Shown: positions 41,173 to 49,448 of the stretch, in pieces
Position numbering within the stretch: position 1 is the first letter of the stretch
Layout: each line of letters begins with the position of its first letter
Source of the DNA: Actinomadura mexicana
GTDB taxonomy: Bacteria; Actinomycetota; Actinomycetes; Streptosporangiales; Streptosporangiaceae
DNA length: 64,000 nucleotides
Direction: 5' to 3'
Assembly (NCBI RefSeq): GCF_900188105.1
Contig: NZ_FZNP01000008.1
Span: forward strand, 1 to 64,000
Position numbers and translations under genes: made by a program
The notes under the pieces: model-generated
The model's input: the letters and a program-made list of their open reading frames with translations, nothing else
The model's database searches: none
What the model was told of the DNA's origin: nothing

Positions 41173-42450
41173 ATGCGCGTACTCGTCGTCGGAGCCGGGA
41201 TCGGCGGGCTCACGACCGCGTTGAGCCTGCACCAGGCGGGCATCGAGACCGTCGTCGTCGACGCCGCCGTCCGGCTGCGGCCGCTCGGCGTCGGCATCAA
41301 CCTGCTCCCCCACGCCGTCCGCGAGCTGACCGAGCTCGGCCTCGGCGGCGCGCTGGCCGAGCTCGGCGTCCCCACCGCCGAGATGGTGCACTTCGACCGG
41401 TACGGGGGCCGGATCTGGGGGGACCCGCGCGGGCGCGCGCTGGGGTACGACTGGCCGCAGTACTCGATCCATCGCGGCGAGCTGCAGATGCTGCTCCTCG
41501 ACACCGTGCGGGAGCGGCTCGGCGAGGGCGCCGTCCGCACCGGCACCCTCTTCGAGGGATTCGAGCAGGACGAGGACACGGTCAGGGCCCGCCTCCTCGA
41601 CCGCGCGTCCGGCACCGCCGAGTCCGTACCGGCGGACGTGCTGGTCGGCGCGGACGGCCTGCACTCCGCCGTCCGCGCGCGGCTGTACCCGGACGAGGGC
41701 GCGCCGCTGTGGAACGGCATCCGGATGTGGCGCGGCCTCACCGAGGCGGAGCCGTTCCTGACCGGGCGGACCCTCGCCGTCGCGGGCAGCAACGCCGCCG
41801 CCAAGATGGTCGTCTACCCGATCTCGATGCGCGCCGAGCGCCGGGGGAAGGCGCTGCTGAACTGGGTCGCCGAGGTACGGGTCCCGGGCGACCTGCGGAG
41901 CGGCGCCGCGGACTGGAACCGGGCCGGCCGCCTGGAGGACGTGCTGCCGCACTTCGCCGACTGGCGGTTCGACTGGCTCGACGTCCCGTCCCTGCTCGGC
42001 GGCGCGGCGCAGATCCTGGAGTACCCGATGGTCGACCGGGAGCCCGTCGACCGCTGGACGTTCGGCCGGGTCACCCTGCTCGGCGACGCCGCCCACCCGA
42101 TGTACCCCATCGGCTCCAACGGCGGCTCCCAGGCGGTGCTCGACGCCCGGGTCCTGGCCTACCGGCTGGCCACCGCCGCGAGCGCCGGGGAGGGGCTCCT
42201 CGGCTACGAGAAGGATCGCCGGGAGGCGGCCAACGCCGTCGTCCTCGCCTGCCGGGACATGCCCGCCGAACGCGTTCTGCGGCTCGTCGCGGAACGGGCG
42301 CCGCACGGCTTCGCGGCCATCGAGGACGTCCTGGCTCCCGAGGAGCTGACCGCCATCAGCAGCGCCTACCTCCGGACGTCCTTCACCGATGCCGAGAGCC
42401 TCAACACCCGCCCGTCCTACACGGTCGCGGGCGAGGGCTCCCCCGCCTGA
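41173..42450 (+). CDS. FAD-dependent monooxygenase (PhzS/salicylate-hydroxylase-like)
   Basis: 425 residues, ATG at 41173 with AGGGGG upstream. Class A flavin monooxygenase: FAD-binding VLVVGAGIGGLTTALSLHQA at the N-terminus, DG motif PADVLVGADGLHSAVRARLY near 160, and GD motif VTLLGDAAHPMYPIGSNG near 302. A single-component enzyme that uses NAD(P)H and O2 to hydroxylate or oxidatively decarboxylate aromatic rings. It closes the ABC/decarboxylase island after a gap of 8 bp, so it probably acts on the imported substrate or its product. Its last 34 nt overlap the convergent TetR gene. Precise substrate unknown. Confidence 0.88.
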   Translation: MRVLVVGAGIGGLTTALSLHQAGIETVVVDAAVRLRPLGVGINLLPHAVRELTELGLGGALAELGVPTAEMVHFDRYGGRIWGDPRGRALGYDWPQYSIHRGELQMLLLDTVRERLGEGAVRTGTLFEGFEQDEDTVRARLLDRASGTAESVPADVLVGADGLHSAVRARLYPDEGAPLWNGIRMWRGLTEAEPFLTGRTLAVAGSNAAAKMVVYPISMRAERRGKALLNWVAEVRVPGDLRSGAADWNRAGRLEDVLPHFADWRFDWLDVPSLLGGAAQILEYPMVDREPVDRWTFGRVTLLGDAAHPMYPIGSNGGSQAVLDARVLAYRLATAASAGEGLLGYEKDRREAANAVVLACRDMPAERVLRLVAERAPHGFAAIEDVLAPEELTAISSAYLRTSFTDAESLNTRPSYTVAGEGSPA

Positions 42451-43067
42451 AAGCCGTCGGGCGGGGTGACGGCGGCCAGCCGCGTGTTCATGGCGTAGGC
42501 GGCGCGCTCGTAACGGGACGGGTCGTCGTGGAGGAGGGCCTGCGCGGCGCCCGTGCGGCAGAGGGCCTCCAGCTCGAAGGCGAGCTGGGAGACGTCGGTC
42601 GCGGCCTCGATCTCACCGAGTTCGCGCGCCTCGCGGATGCAGTGCTCCAGGAAGGCGCGCCAGTCGCGCTGTGACGCGGCGATCGCGTCGCGGACGCGTC
42701 CGGGGCGGGCGTCGAACTCGGCCATCGTGGAGTGGAAGAAGCATCCGCCGGGGAAGACGGGCTCGCGCTGGTAGCGCTGCCAGGCGTCCAGGAGCGCGCG
42801 GACGCGGGCGATCCCCTCGGGGGCGGCGAGCGCGGGCTCGACAACGTGCAGGCGGAACACCTCGGCCGCCCTGCGGACCGTCGCCAGCTGGAGCTCCTCC
42901 TTGGAGCCGAAGTGGGTGAACACGCCGCTCTTGCTGATCCGCAGCTCGGTCGCGAGCCGGCCGATCGACAGGCCCTCCAGTCCCTCCGCCGAAGCGATGT
43001 CGACGGCGCGGCCGAGGATCGTGCTGCGCGTCTGCTCACCCTTGAGGAGCCGTCCGTCGGTGCTCAC
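42417..43067 (-). CDS. TetR-family regulator of the adjacent MFS gene
   Basis: 216 residues from GTG at 43067. HTH: IGRLATELRISKSGVFTHFG (near residue 34) followed by SKEELQLATVRRAAEVF, typical of the TetR/AcrR group with an extended C-terminal TetR_C domain (FFHSTMAEFDARPGRVRDAI). It diverges from the MFS transporter gene at 43183, and two copies of an identical 12-bp near-palindrome lie in the spacer between them, so it most likely represses both itself and the pump until a ligand is present. Its 3' end overlaps the monooxygenase by 34 nt. Confidence 0.9.
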   Translation of the reverse strand: MSTDGRLLKGEQTRSTILGRAVDIASAEGLEGLSIGRLATELRISKSGVFTHFGSKEELQLATVRRAAEVFRLHVVEPALAAPEGIARVRALLDAWQRYQREPVFPGGCFFHSTMAEFDARPGRVRDAIAASQRDWRAFLEHCIREARELGEIEAATDVSQLAFELEALCRTGAAQALLHDDPSRYERAAYAMNTRLAAVTPPDGFQAGEPSPATV

Positions 43068-43081
43068 ACCCTCAAATCTGC

Positions 43082-43158
43082 ACGACCGTTCGTTCAAAGT
43101 CAATGAGCCGACCCCCTTGACGCGGACCACTCCCAACGAAGATTGTACGACCGTTCGT
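43082..43158. promoter_or_regulatory. Twin TetR operators in the TetR/MFS spacer
   Basis: ACGACCGTTCGT occurs at 43082-43093 and again at 43147-43158 in the same orientation, each extended by TTC on the right side. The 12-mer is a near-palindrome (ACGA-x-CG-x-TCGT). One copy lies directly upstream of the TetR start, the other 24 bp before the MFS ATG, so each promoter has its own site. Confidence 0.8.
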
Positions 43159-43182
43159 TCTTTTTTCCGGAAAGGTCCGCCC

Positions 43183-44598
43183 ATGACCACCGAGACCGAG
43201 ACCACCGCGACCGAGACCACCGGGACCGGCCCGGCGCCGCCGGCGCCGCCCGCCGCGCGGCGGGACGTGCCCTGGCTCGCCGCCGGCGCGACGTTCCTGG
43301 CCATGCTCGACGCCACCGTCGCCAACCTGGCCGTCCCCGACCTGCACGCCGACTTCCCCGGCAGCACGCTGTCCGGCCTGACCTGGGTGATCACCCTGTA
43401 CGCGGTGCTGTTCGCGGCGCTGCTCGCCCCCGCCGGCCGCGTCGCCGACCTGGTCGGGCGGCGGTCGCTGTACCTGTGGGGCACCGGGCTGTTCACGCTG
43501 GCGTCGCTGGCGTGCGCGATCGCGCCGAACCTGCCCGTCCTGCTGGCGACGCGCGCCGTGCAGGGCGCCGCCGCGGCGGCGCTGATCCCCGCGTCCCTGG
43601 CGCTGCTGCTGCGCGACACGCCCCCCGAGCGGCGCGCCCGCAGCATCGGGCTGTGGAGCGCGGCGGGCGCGTTCGCCGCCGCGATCGGCCCCGGCCTCGG
43701 CGGGGTGCTGGTCGACCTGTCCGGCTGGCGGTCGCTGTTCCTCATCAACCTCCCGTTCGGGCTGGCGATGCTGCTCGGCGGGCGGCGCCTGCCCCGTGCC
43801 GAGGGCGGCGCGGGCCGGCTGCCCGACCTCGCCGGGACGGTGCTGCTCGGCGCCGGCGTGGGCGGCGTCGCGCTCGGCGTGACGCAGAGCCAGGACTGGG
43901 GATGGACGGACGCCCGGACGCCCGCCCTGCTGATCGGCGGTGCCGGCCTGGCCGGCCTGGCGCTGTGGCGGTCGGCGCGGCACCCGGTGCCCGCGCTGGA
44001 GATCTCGCTGTGGCGCAACCACCGGTTCGCGGTCGTGAACGCCGCCTCGTTCCTGTACGGGACGGCGCTGTACGCGTGGCTGCTCGTCGGCGTGCTCTTC
44101 CTGACGGGCCAGTGGCACTACTCGATCCTGAAGGCGGGGTTCGCCTCGACGCCCGGCGCGTTCACGGCCACCGCGGCGGCGGTCCTGACGGGACGGCTCA
44201 CCGCCCGCGCCGGCGTCCGCCCCGCCGTGACGGGCGGCGCGCTGATCGTGGCCGCCTCCGGGGTCTGGGCGGTCGCGTCCCTGCCCGCCGAGCCGCACTT
44301 CCTGACGTTCTGGCTCCCGGTCGGGCTCCTGCTCGGGACGGGGGTGGGGATGCTCAGCACCGGCACCGCCGCGGCCGCCGCGCTGTCGGCCGGACCGCTG
44401 CGGTTCGCCGGCGCCACCGGGCTCAACACCACGGCGCGCCAGCTCGGCGGCGCGCTCGGCATCGCCGTCCTCGCCGCGCTGCTGCCGGAGCGCGCCGCGC
44501 TCGGCGACTACGCCTCCGTGTACCTGTTCTGCACGATCGCCGCCGCGGGCACGGCGGCCGCCGGCCTGCTCCTCACCGTCCGCCCGGCGAAACCCTGA
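43183..44598 (+). CDS. MFS drug-efflux transporter, DHA2 (EmrB/QacA) type
   Basis: 471 residues, ATG at 43183. Thr/Pro-rich cytoplasmic N-terminus of about 27 residues, then 14 predicted membrane helices. Motif A-like region after helix 2 (GRVADLVGRRSLYLWG), helix 5 motif C-like GPGLGGVLVDLSGWRSLFLI, acidic helix-1 motif FLAMLDATVANLAVPDL with Asp-Ala-Thr-Val that is diagnostic of DHA2 proteins. Predicted proton-driven efflux of a toxic, amphipathic compound. Transcribed away from a TetR gene with an operator 24 bp before its ATG. A small SGNH hydrolase follows 10 bp later in the same operon. Confidence 0.93.
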   Translation: MTTETETTATETTGTGPAPPAPPAARRDVPWLAAGATFLAMLDATVANLAVPDLHADFPGSTLSGLTWVITLYAVLFAALLAPAGRVADLVGRRSLYLWGTGLFTLASLACAIAPNLPVLLATRAVQGAAAAALIPASLALLLRDTPPERRARSIGLWSAAGAFAAAIGPGLGGVLVDLSGWRSLFLINLPFGLAMLLGGRRLPRAEGGAGRLPDLAGTVLLGAGVGGVALGVTQSQDWGWTDARTPALLIGGAGLAGLALWRSARHPVPALEISLWRNHRFAVVNAASFLYGTALYAWLLVGVLFLTGQWHYSILKAGFASTPGAFTATAAAVLTGRLTARAGVRPAVTGGALIVAASGVWAVASLPAEPHFLTFWLPVGLLLGTGVGMLSTGTAAAAALSAGPLRFAGATGLNTTARQLGGALGIAVLAALLPERAALGDYASVYLFCTIAAAGTAAAGLLLTVRPAKP

Positions 44599-44608
44599 AG
44601 GAGGGACC

Positions 44609-45295
44609 ATGACCGAGACGATCCTGTCGGAGTGGACGGACCCGTCCGTGCTGCCCGCCGCCGAGGCCGCCGCGCTGCTGGCCGGCGCGCCGTGGACCCG
44701 GATGGTGACGATCGGCGACAGCATCGCCGAGGGCGTCCGCGAGCCCGTCCCCGGCTACCGGGACCTGTCCTGGACCGACCGCGTCGAGGAGGCGCTGGGC
44801 GCGGCGGCGCCCGGATTCACCGCACTGAACCTGGGACGGCGCGACCTCCTCGCCGCGCAGGTGGCGGCCGGGCAGCTCGGGCCGGCCCTGGAGTTCCGGC
44901 CCGACCTGGCGTTCGTGGTGGCCGGTGGCAACGACATGCTCCGCCCGGACTTCGACGCGGACGGCGTGCGCCGCGAGCTGGCCGGGATGGTCGCGGCGTT
45001 CCGCGCGGCCGGCGCCGACGTCGTCACGATCGGGCTGCTGGACATCACCGCCGCCGGGCTCGGCCCGTCCCGTCACCGGGAGGTCATCTCGGCGCGGACG
45101 CGGCGGCTGGCCGCGCTCACCGCCGAGGTCGCGGCCGAGCACGGCGCCTGCCACGTCGACGATCCCCGCGGGCATCCCGTCGCGGCCGATCCGGGCATCT
45201 ACTGCGCCGACCGGCTGCACCTCAACGCCCGGGGGCAGGCGTTCGCCGCGGCCAACACGATCCGCGCGCTGGCCGCTCACTTGGCGTCGGCGTAG
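44609..45295 (+). CDS. SGNH/GDSL hydrolase in the MFS operon
   Basis: 228 residues, ATG at 44609 with AAGGAGGG 6 nt upstream. SGNH blocks: RMVTIGDSIAEG (Ser near residue 38), LNLGRRDLLAAQ, VVAGGNDMLRPDF, and CADRLHLNARGQAFAA with the Asp/His pair. No signal peptide, so cytosolic. Coupled with an efflux pump under the same TetR control, it may de-acylate the toxic substrate before export; that link is inference. Distinct from the paralogue at 26127 but with the same GGNDM block. The 3' end overlaps the convergent polymerase gene by 19 nt. Confidence 0.88.
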   Translation: MTETILSEWTDPSVLPAAEAAALLAGAPWTRMVTIGDSIAEGVREPVPGYRDLSWTDRVEEALGAAAPGFTALNLGRRDLLAAQVAAGQLGPALEFRPDLAFVVAGGNDMLRPDFDADGVRRELAGMVAAFRAAGADVVTIGLLDITAAGLGPSRHREVISARTRRLAALTAEVAAEHGACHVDDPRGHPVAADPGIYCADRLHLNARGQAFAAANTIRALAAHLASA

Positions 45296-46968
45296 CGGCC
45301 GACGACCGCGATCTCCATCGGGAAGACGACCGGGGTGTCGCCGAACAGCAGTCCCCGCGCCTCCAGCGCCGCGTCGCGCACCGCGCCGGCGACCTCCTCG
45401 GCCAGGTCGGCCGGGCTGTGCACGATGACCTCGTCGTGCTGGAAGAACACCAGGCGGGGCGGGCCGAGCGCGGTGAGGCGGCGGCGCAGGGAGGCCAGGA
45501 GCGCGAGCGCCCAGTCGGCGGCGGTGGCCTGGACGACGAAGTTGCGGGTGAAGCGGCCCCGCCCCCGCAGCGCCTGGGCCGCCGGGCCGCCCCGGGGCCC
45601 CGGGGCCGCGTCGTCGTCGCCCGCCGACGTCAGCTCGCGCCACCCGGCCGAGGGCGGCGGGCACGTGCGCCCGAGGCGGGACCGCACGAGCCCCCCGCGC
45701 TCCCCCTCCCGCGCGGCGGCCTCCACGTACTCGAACGCCTGCGGGAACCGGCTCTTCAGGACGGCGAGGAGCTGCACCGCGTCCGCCGTCCCTCCCCCGT
45801 ACATGGCGGACAGCAAGGCGATCTTGGCCTTGTCGCGGGCGGTCCGCTTTCCGTCGGCGTCGTCGCGGAAGGCGTCGGACAAAGCGGCGTAGAGGTCGCC
45901 GTGGGCGGCGGCCTCCGCGAACGCGCGGTCGCCGGCGAGCGCCGCCAGCACCCGGGGTTCGAGCTGCGCCGCGTCGGCCACGACCAGGGCCCATCCGGGG
46001 TCGGCGACGACGGCCTTGCGCAGCACGCGCGGGATCTGCAGGGCCCCGCCGCCGCTCGTCGCCCACCGCCCGGACACCACGCCGCCGACGACGTACTCGG
46101 GACGGAACCGGCCGCCGCTCACCCACGTGTCGAGCCACGTCCAGCCGTGCGCGGCGTGCAGCCGCGCCAGCTCCTTGTACTCCAGCAGCAGGGGGACGGC
46201 GGGGTGGTCGAGCCGCCTGAGGACGTGCGCCCGGGTGGACGGCACCGGCAGCCCCGCCGAGGCGAACGCCCGTATGATCTGCGCCGGCGAGTCGGGGTTG
46301 ACGTGCACGCGCGGCCCGAACGCCGCGCTGATGCGGTCGGCGAGGTCCTGCAGCCTTCGGGGTCGCAGACCGCCCGTGGGGCGCGGCCCGAGCATCTCGG
46401 TGAGCAGCGCGTCGTGCCCGGCCGCCGACCAGGGCAGCCCGTCGTGCGCCATCTCGGCGGCCACCAGCGACCCGGCCGACTCCGCCGCCGCGAGCAGCGC
46501 GAACCCGTCGAGCCCGGCCGCGGCGCGCTGCTGCTCGGCGTGCACCGCGACGATCTGGCCGAGGTCGTCGGCGGGCTCCTCCCGCCCGGCGTCGTCGTCG
46601 AACAGCGAGGGCTGCGCCGCGTCGTCCCGTGACGGCGGCCGATCGGCCGGGACGGGCTCGCCGCGCAGCCGCGCCCATGCCGCCCGAACCGAGCGCGGCT
46701 CCCCGTACCGTCCGGCATGGCCGAGCAGCAGGCTCTCGACCAGTTCGAGGTCATGGCAGCGCGACACCCGCACCCCCGCCTCCAGCAGCCGGGGATAGAG
46801 CCGCGCGGTGGAGGGCCACACCCAGCGCGGCGCGAAGTCACGCTCCCGCTCAGCGATGGCCGAGACCAGGTCGGACACCTCTTCGACGGCCGCCACGGGC
46901 GACCCGTCCTCCGCCACCGCCCGCAGCGCTCCCCCACGCCCGCCCCCGGCCGCGACCGCGATCCTCAC
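45277..46968 (-). CDS. Stand-alone family-A DNA polymerase with degenerate exonuclease domain
   Basis: 563 residues from GTG at 46968; longer open frames upstream run into spacer. The C-terminal half is a Pol I-type palm/fingers region: motif A VVADAAQLEPRVLAALAGD (canonical DYSQIELR-type), finger-helix RTARDKAKIALLSAMYGGG with Lys and Tyr-Gly, and motif C VFFQHDEVIVHSP with the catalytic Asp-Glu. The N-terminal about 190 residues occupy the 3'-5' exonuclease position, but the DEDD ligands are not evident, and there is no 5'-3' nuclease domain. About 300 residues shorter than housekeeping PolA. Such accessory polymerases are common in actinomycetes and may act in repair or translesion synthesis. 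Confidence 0.88.
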   Translation of the reverse strand: MRIAVAAGGGRGGALRAVAEDGSPVAAVEEVSDLVSAIAERERDFAPRWVWPSTARLYPRLLEAGVRVSRCHDLELVESLLLGHAGRYGEPRSVRAAWARLRGEPVPADRPPSRDDAAQPSLFDDDAGREEPADDLGQIVAVHAEQQRAAAGLDGFALLAAAESAGSLVAAEMAHDGLPWSAAGHDALLTEMLGPRPTGGLRPRRLQDLADRISAAFGPRVHVNPDSPAQIIRAFASAGLPVPSTRAHVLRRLDHPAVPLLLEYKELARLHAAHGWTWLDTWVSGGRFRPEYVVGGVVSGRWATSGGGALQIPRVLRKAVVADPGWALVVADAAQLEPRVLAALAGDRAFAEAAAHGDLYAALSDAFRDDADGKRTARDKAKIALLSAMYGGGTADAVQLLAVLKSRFPQAFEYVEAAAREGERGGLVRSRLGRTCPPPSAGWRELTSAGDDDAAPGPRGGPAAQALRGRGRFTRNFVVQATAADWALALLASLRRRLTALGPPRLVFFQHDEVIVHSPADLAEEVAGAVRDAALEARGLLFGDTPVVFPMEIAVVGRYADAK

Positions 46969-47281
46969 GCCCCCATTCTGACCCCGCCCACCGACAGTCC
47001 ACCCCCCGCCCACATGCCGAGACCCCTCCGTGAGGAGTCCACGGAGGGGTCCGGTGCAACCTGAATCAGCAGGCCAGGGCCGCGGCCCGCTGCTCAACAC
47101 AGCGTCTGAAGCTCAGCCGGCGACGACCTCGCCTCGCGATCGCGTCCAAGGGCGGTTTCGAGCGAAGCAAGAAACTGATCGCGAAGCGAGCCGCAAGGCG
47201 AGACGAAGCGATGCCGGCGATCGCCCGCATTTCCCGACGATGGAGGGCCGCCAGGCCCGAAGAAGGAGGAAAATGCAAAAA
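46969..47281. other. 313-bp spacer upstream of the polymerase
   Basis: Holds the polymerase promoter side and one perfect hairpin (47021-47051). The part from 47052 to 47281 is rich in short GCGA-containing motifs and has no gene-like frame with an RBS on either strand; it is presumably the 3' untranslated region of the DUF4234 gene, about 230 nt, ending at that hairpin. Confidence 0.45.
47021..47051 (-). terminator. Perfect hairpin terminator
   Basis: GACCCCTCCGT (47021-47031) and ACGGAGGGGTC (47041-47051): eleven pairs, 9-nt loop. It lies between the leftward DUF4234 gene and the polymerase start. Probably ends the DUF4234 transcript. Confidence 0.75.
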
Positions 47282-47776
47282 CTACGCAGCCAGGGACACC
47301 TGCTGGGCGGCGGGCGTGTCGCCGTAGCGGTCGGTGACCTTGTTCAGCTGGAGCTGGTAGTACAGCACGCCGAAGCCGAAGATGCCGAGCAGGAAGCCCA
47401 TGCCGCCGCTGCAGCTCGGCTGGAGGCCGGCCGCGCGCTGGGCCTGGGCGATGCGCCCGCCGAGCTTGACCCACATGACGAGGGGCCAGATGCCGAGGGT
47501 GATGCCGCCGAACAGCATGGACAGCAGCGCGTTGGTGGCGGCGTTGTCGATGCGCCGGTCGTACTCGTGCAGCTCGTTGTGGACCTTGAAGAACCACACG
47601 AGCCCGTAGATGCCGAAGGTGATCATCGGCAGGCCGAGCCAGGCGCCGACCGGGTTGCGGCGCTTCATGTTGAGGCCGGTGCCGACGGCGACGGGCGCCT
47701 GGTGCTGCGCGGGGGCGGGCGAGTAGCCGCCCTGGTATGCCTGCTGCTGGCCCTGGCCCTGCTGGGGGTAACTCAT
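47282..47776 (-). CDS. DUF4234 membrane protein
   Basis: 164 residues, ATG at 47776. A Gln/Pro/Tyr-rich disordered N-terminus of 35 residues (SYPQQGQGQQQAYQGGY), then the DUF4234 core: MKRRNPVGAWLGLPMITFGI, with YGLVWFFKVHNELHEYD, and ending at GFLLGIFGFGVLYYQLQLNK. About four membrane helices, with LLSMLFGGITLGIWPLVMWV in the middle. Cytoplasmic-tail composition suggests phase-separating or scaffold behaviour; function unknown. Its termination is presumably at the perfect hairpin 47021-47051. Confidence 0.85.
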   Translation of the reverse strand: MSYPQQGQGQQQAYQGGYSPAPAQHQAPVAVGTGLNMKRRNPVGAWLGLPMITFGIYGLVWFFKVHNELHEYDRRIDNAATNALLSMLFGGITLGIWPLVMWVKLGGRIAQAQRAAGLQPSCSGGMGFLLGIFGFGVLYYQLQLNKVTDRYGDTPAAQQVSLAA

Positions 47777-47933
47777 CGAGAAGCTCTCCTGGGGGACGCG
47801 GTCGTTTTCCGGCCGACCGTCCGTTACCGTTCACCGGTTTGGTGAGCCACCGACTGTAACGGGATCAGGGCACGTCGCGAGGGAAGATCGACCACATTCG
47901 GCCCGTTGCTGGCGGTTTCTCCAAACCGGCCGG

Positions 47934-49448
47934 CTACCGCAGCGCGATCGTCACCTCGTCCTCGCACGGGGGCGCCGTCTCGTGGTCGCCGCAGCCCGTA
48001 ACGGCGAAGCAACGGATGCGCAGCTGCGACTCCGTCACGTCCAGGCGCAGGAAGTTCTTGAAGAACGGCGGCCGGTCCCAGTCGGCCAGCTCCGAACGGA
48101 ACCGCTGCGGCAGCCTGCGCACGGGCAGCCGCAGGAACCGGGGCCGGCTCCGGCTGTTGCGCGGCACGCCGAGGACGGCGGCGACGAAGAGCGCGCGGCG
48201 GGACGGCGCGGGGCCGTCGTATCCGCGCCCCGGCTTGATCCCGAGCCGGTGCTCGACGGCGGCGGCGGCCTCCTGCGGGGTGAGCTCGAAGAGCCCCGGG
48301 AGCCGCAGCCACCGGCCGTACAGCTTGCTGTAGCGCGACAGGGAGTCGCCCCGCAGCGGGTAGCAGCGGAACTCGTCCTCCTCCACCACCCGGGTCCGCG
48401 GGATGGTGTGGGTCCCGTGCATGAAGGCGCCGCCGCCGCCCGAGACGATGTACTGGATCGTCCGGCCGTCGCCGGTCCTCACCGGGTAGCGCTGGTAGTT
48501 GTGGATGTCGCCGCCGATCGCGGCCACGTAGTGGTGCGCCGGGTCCTGGACGATCTCGTCGACCGTCCCGCCGCCCTCGATCGGCCCGGGACGGTGGTCG
48601 TCGTCCACGTACAGCGGCTTTCCGGTCACCAGCAGCTTGGGTTTCGGCCCGCCGGACACCTCCCGGAGCCAGCGGCCCTGGTCGCGGTCGAGCCGGCCGG
48701 TGATCCCGGTGTCGATGCCGATGACGCGCAGCGCGGGTGTGTCGATCGCCCAGTACGGCCCCGGCTGCACGCCCTGCTGGCCGGGCGCGCCCCGGTACAG
48801 CCTGCGGGCCTCGGCCAGGGCCTCCGCGTCGACGGCTCCCGAGTGCCGCCACAGGCGGCGCGGGATGAACGCGAGCGGCCCGCGCCAGGGCGGCGGCGAG
48901 CAGTTCTCGTCCAGGCCGCAGAAGACGTGCAGGAAGCCCCGCAGCCCGTCGTACCAGTCGTGGTTGCCGGGCACGGCATAGATGGGGGCGGGGTAGTCCT
49001 TATAGGGGCGGAAGAACTTGTCGGGGTAGTCCTCCGCGTCGCCGGTGGGGTAGATCACGTCGCTGGCGATGACCATGAAGTCGGTGCCCTCGGTCGCGTG
49101 CAGCAGCGGCGGGACCACCGCGTACTGCGACCGGTCGCCCTCGCCGGTGTCGCCGACCAGCACGAAGGAGAACTCCGGCGCCGGGCGGTGCACGGTGAAC
49201 GCGGCAGGGGTGCCGCGCTCGCGCAGGGACGCCACGCAGCGGCGGCGGATGGCGTTCGCCGGGTCGCCGAACAGGCGCGCCAGCACGTCGTTGCGCGAGC
49301 GCCAAAGCACCGAGGGGCGGCGCCAGGAGAACTCGGGCACGCGGTCCGGGAGCAGCTCGTAGAAGCTTCCCCGCCTGCCGCAGGCCCAGCCGGCGCCCTC
49401 CTCGGAGGTGCGCGAGTTGTCGGGTCCGGGGGGGACCTCGGCAGACAC
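47934..49448 (-). CDS. Metallophosphoesterase (calcineurin-like)
   Basis: 504 residues from GTG at 49448. Calcineurin-type fold: dinuclear metal motifs FVLVGDTGEGD (about 95), VIASDVIYPTGDAEDYPDKF (about 125), AVPGNHDWYDG (GNHD, about 160), and C-terminal-side histidines in AIGGDIHNYQRYPVRTGDG. The first aspartate motif reads GDTG and the second SDVIYPTGD, consistent with a divergent but complete site. The protein is about twice the length of a minimal phosphoesterase, with a separate C-terminal third (residues 355-504) containing beta-rich segments. No signal peptide, so probably cytoplasmic. Substrate not deducible. Confidence 0.85.
   Translation of the reverse strand: MSAEVPPGPDNSRTSEEGAGWACGRRGSFYELLPDRVPEFSWRRPSVLWRSRNDVLARLFGDPANAIRRRCVASLRERGTPAAFTVHRPAPEFSFVLVGDTGEGDRSQYAVVPPLLHATEGTDFMVIASDVIYPTGDAEDYPDKFFRPYKDYPAPIYAVPGNHDWYDGLRGFLHVFCGLDENCSPPPWRGPLAFIPRRLWRHSGAVDAEALAEARRLYRGAPGQQGVQPGPYWAIDTPALRVIGIDTGITGRLDRDQGRWLREVSGGPKPKLLVTGKPLYVDDDHRPGPIEGGGTVDEIVQDPAHHYVAAIGGDIHNYQRYPVRTGDGRTIQYIVSGGGGAFMHGTHTIPRTRVVEEDEFRCYPLRGDSLSRYSKLYGRWLRLPGLFELTPQEAAAAVEHRLGIKPGRGYDGPAPSRRALFVAAVLGVPRNSRSRPRFLRLPVRRLPQRFRSELADWDRPPFFKNFLRLDVTESQLRIRCFAVTGCGDHETAPPCEDEVTIALR

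Noticed and set aside
43067..44018. Upstream extension of the leftward TetR frame
   Set aside because: It runs antisense through the MFS gene and past the twin operators; the GTG at 43067 is the sensible start.
47066..47278. 70-codon leftward frame between DUF4234 and the polymerase
   Set aside because: Begins with TTG 3 nt after the DUF4234 stop, no RBS, Arg-rich with no recognisable domain; treated as 3' UTR.
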